A stretch of 64,000 nt of DNA. Source: Vespula vulgaris (lineage: Eukaryota > Arthropoda > Insecta > Hymenoptera > Vespidae). The stretch covers positions 1,829,001-1,893,000 of the forward strand of contig NC_066589.1 in NCBI RefSeq assembly GCF_905475345.1, given 5' to 3'. The position numbers were made by a program, and so were the translations under genes. Below the pieces are notes generated by a model that saw nothing but the letters and a program-made list of their open reading frames with translations, searched no databases and was not told where the DNA came from. Positions 60,659 through 64,000 of this stretch are shown here, piece after piece; positions within the stretch are counted from its first letter, which is position 1; each line of letters begins with the position of its first letter.

Positions 60659-63600
60659 AAAAAAATGTTCAGAAATCTTTTAACTCACGTATGCCCTTAA
60701 CGATTAGTTTCATTTACGAAGAAGACTATCACGTGCGACTTCTATATCTACGATGGTCTTTCATAATCTTGTTACATAAAAAAAAAAAGAAAAAAGAAAG
60801 AAAGAAAGAAAGGAAAAAGAACTTTTATTTTGTTATTTTTAGAAATACTTTTTCATTCTTAATTATCTTCATTATTTATCGTAATGTTAAAAAAGTAAGA
60901 TCTTTTTTATATTTCATTTATATAACAATATTAGATATTTTAATATTTCAAGAAATCATGCAAAAATCTCTTTTATCGATGTCATATATTTTATAACTAG
61001 AATTTCAATGAAAAAGGGACTAAATTTATTGAGATTATGTGGATCTATAGCACATGTGCAAGTACTATATAATATATTTATATATATACACACACATATA
61101 TTCTTGTAAAATATAGCAAATAATAAGGTCGTCCCTACGATGAAGCGTTTACTTTCTTACATGGCTAATGTAAACCTTCTTTTGGTACGTAAAACAACAA
61201 GACCTCGTAAGAAGATGACGAAGAGGACGTGGCGAAGTGAAAACCCGTAGAAAAGATCGAAATCGTTTAGAATCCTCTTCGAAGAAGGTTCTTCTCTTGA
61301 GAATAGTTGTGTTCTCTTGAGAGTAGTTGATTAGCAACATTAATACGTTCTTGCCGGTTTACTTTAAACTTATCGAAAGAACTGACTTTGCAATAATTAT
61401 TTTAACAGATAAAAAATTGTAACTATATTATTATAATATTGTATAGATTTGATTAACAATCAAGTTTAACAATGATCTTAATATTCTATTCGTTTATAAA
61501 CGACGGTATGGATTATGATCGGTACATTTGGAGGAGCTCTGGGTCACGTACAAAATTCTTGCGAAATTTTGGCAAATCCTATTTGGTTTCATCCTGGCGG
61601 GCGATGTTCGTAGCAATTTTAAACACTTTCAAGTATCACAGGATTATGCCCGCGTCATAGCAGTTGCCAAACAAGAAACACGGTTTCAACGAAGTGATAT
61701 TAAAGGTATTTATTTTTAGAAATATTCACTACTTTTTTATGACCATTTTCTATTATTATTCTACCGTTTACTCTAACGTTAATCCAACGATTCCTCTAAC
61801 CTTAACGATAACTATATTCATCGGAAATTGATTACGTCAACGTCTTAGTTTTCTTTCGGCTTTCTATTACGTTGACTTCTGACATTTCCTCTTTCTTTGT
61901 TTTGCTTTTTCAACGAACAAGAAACGAAAGAGAATTGAATAAATTTTATCGGTCTAACATCATCACGGTTTTTTTATTATCACGGTAGAAGCATGATCAA
62001 GATATAACAGAATAGGTTCTCTTTTTCTTTTGAAAAATGATACCTCGATGGATTTGTTTCACGAGGATGTCACGGAAATGTCGGAAACCTTGGATACTAC
62101 AATGACAAAATTTCGATTATGTAAAATCGAAAGACGTTCTAGATTATGTTTCGTTCATCAAATTAATTTTTTTTCTCACATTCTCAACCCCTGAATATCG
62201 TATCACGAGAAACATATTGAGAGACGAATCACATGAGTCCAAATAGTTAGCAGCTACGTGCATTCATAGAGAAAGAGAGAGAGAGAAAATTAGCCTGATT
62301 ATACGGTTAGGCCGATCGTCCGGGTGATTTTCTTGCGGTGCGTTAACTTCCGAGAACGATGGGTGATTATCGGGACGAGCAAAAGCATCGTTGTTGCTAA
62401 TAAAAGCCACCTTTCGCATACTTCCATCGCTTATCCATCTGCGATGCGCTTTTAACGTGACTTGCCCAGTAAATGCGGCAGGTGTCTATCCGTCGATACG
62501 TCGGTATGAGAGAAGGCGAAGATAACGAATCCAATTAAGATGATATTTTTTAAAGTTGAAAATCAACTTATTTGTTTTATTCATTTCTTCTTCAAATCCG
62601 TTATCTTTAACCCTTAAGTATACGAAGTACAACTAAATAATTTTCTATTAAATTATAAACCAGAAATAATTAGGACAGTGTAATGTTTTCTCTTTTATAT
62701 TTACTTTGCTGCTATCTCGTAGACAATTTTTTTGTAAGTATTGATAAATGCTATATTAAATTGTCGTATTCAAGAATTCACGTTGAGAGTCGATAAATCG
62801 AATTTTTCTTTAATATTTGAAATAATTAAAAAGCGATGAGATATATTTCGCTTTATAATATCGCGTCATTTCGCGATATATAAGAAAAAAAGACTTGATA
62901 TAGATACGATATTGAAAAAAAGACTTGATTTATGATTTGAAAATGAAAGATTGCTATTCGTTAAATTTAAACAGTTATATTAAAAGAAAAAGAAGCTTTT
63001 TAAAAAGCTTTCATTCTTTTGAAGAAACTTTCGTTTATGAATGCTTCGTTTTCATGAAGCTTGGCACGATTTGGGAAGAAAACAAAGTAAGTACTTGATC
63101 CACGTTGTACGTTTTAGAATCGGTGCCAAGGTAGCGGAAGCTGCAGAAAAGCTATACAGGCCGTACTCGTCCGCTGGGATTCTAATGACGATTATCGTTG
63201 AAATAAGCTCGAATCCCTCCACGTTTAACTAACGCGTCATCGACTGTATTTAAAAATATCGTTGTGACTCTCAAGAGAGACATTGGAGGGGCGCCGACGA
63301 AAGTTCAAATTTCTTAGTTCTTTGTTGTGCCGCGTAATACGTTTCATGCTGATTCAGAGATGTGTAGAATCTCGGGGGCATCGCTTCGAGTCTCGCTTTC
63401 GAGACGTTAAAAGAGATTCCTTTGACATTTTCCGCCGTTGCAATATATCTCGGTAATATTATTTTACATCGATACGATTCGTTTATTCGTCATTTCATAC
63501 GTCATTTTGTAAACACGATATTATTCAAAATGAATTTAATATTCCTTGATTTTTTTTCCAAATGAACGAAAAAAATATTTTCAACCACATAAATCGAATA

Positions 63601-64000
63601 TTTTCAGACAAATTTAATAGGGAATACGATACGCAGAGATATTTAAAAAAACAGTAACGTCACAGTGAGATAAAATTTTACGTACGTACGTACATATTCG
63701 TCGATATTGATCGATATTTATTTCATATAAGAATCTCATAGATAACATTGTATCGTTATTTATTAACTAATCAGATATCACTAAGAGTGAGTAATCAAAT
63801 TATTCTTTTGATTCATTAGTCAATCCGATGTTAAGGAACTTTAATATTACGATAAATACGATTTTCGATATATTACAAAATCTGGCTAATTTTGTATAAT
63901 CAGACTATTCTATGTAGCATCGATAACGACGTTAGAATAAATGTACCTGCATATGTAAGTACGTACGTTATATGGGAGACGCACCGATGCGAATCAACTT
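60659..64000. other. Gene-free region to the right edge
   Basis: No supported gene. A mixed-composition, CG-containing block at about 62.3-62.52 kb (with an E-box-like CAGGTGT near 62480) and another at about 63.04-63.42 kb stand out and could be conserved regulatory elements. The open frames at 61472-61719 and 63041-63232 overlap these but have no recognisable features. Confidence 0.45.

Noticed and set aside
61472..61719. Two overlapping plus-strand frames of about 62 codons
   Set aside because: Overlapping frames over the same bases with no family signal; considered as transposase remnant but no mariner or other motif could be matched.
63041..63232. Plus-strand frame of 63 codons
   Set aside because: Composition is acceptable but no recognisable domain, and no paired acceptor and donor; may be part of a conserved non-coding block.
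1..64000. CRISPR arrays, operons, bacterial-type elements
   Set aside because: Genome is eukaryotic; repeats seen are microsatellites, tandem duplications and a mariner relic.

Overview
This is animal nuclear DNA, and almost certainly insect. All protein genes are split by GT-AG introns, intergenic DNA is very AT-rich and full of microsatellites, and there is a Relish-type NF-kappaB and a gustatory receptor of the insect 7tm_7 family. The overall character (AT-rich, compact gene clusters, a decayed mariner copy) fits a hymenopteran such as a bee or wasp, but order-level placement is inference. Exon models were built by hand from splice sites; every complete multi-exon CDS reported keeps one open frame and has a total length divisible by three.

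Layout. 1-13 kb is gene-poor: the first coding exon of a class A GPCR (minus, continuing off the left edge), then a six-exon gustatory receptor (minus). 13-29 kb is a dense housekeeping block: SMAP-type ArfGAP (+), RpS28 (+), MRGBP (-), a CCDC115/Vma22 homologue (+), AAGAB/p34 (-) and the ER ubiquitin ligase MARCH6 (+), whose last intron holds a degenerate mariner. 29-33 kb is an intergenic stretch between convergent genes, with a diverged tandem repeat and a compact structured RNA. 33-53 kb holds DIS3L2 (-), Relish (-), lambda-crystallin/L-gulonate dehydrogenase CRYL1 (+), RpL24 (-) and the nucleolar helicase DDX54 (+). 53-64 kb has no convincing gene; it looks like regulatory or intronic DNA of a gene to the right, with one candidate exon near 60.5 kb.

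Two non-coding RNAs are the most interesting content. (1) At 31345-31450 (+) the sequence satisfies the nested double-pseudoknot of the hepatitis-delta-like self-cleaving ribozyme fold: 7-bp P1 with the terminal G-U wobble at the cleavage site, P2, 3-bp P3, P1.1, a long P4, the L3 U/G pair positions and a J4/2 strand containing the catalytic C. It sits alone in intergenic DNA with no recognisable retrotransposon ORF. (2) At 47118-47253 (-), inside the last intron of RpL24, there is a two-hairpin H/ACA box snoRNA, with an H box, an ACA box and exactly 15 nt between each pocket and its box.

Functionally the genes are a mixed set: translation and ribosome biogenesis (RpS28, RpL24 with its intronic snoRNA, DDX54), RNA decay (DIS3L2), chromatin (MRGBP), vesicle traffic and V-ATPase assembly (SMAP, AAGAB, CCDC115), ER-associated degradation (MARCH6), innate immunity (Relish), sugar-acid metabolism (CRYL1) and chemosensation or signalling (Gr, GPCR). 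Several form head-to-head pairs with short shared upstream regions.
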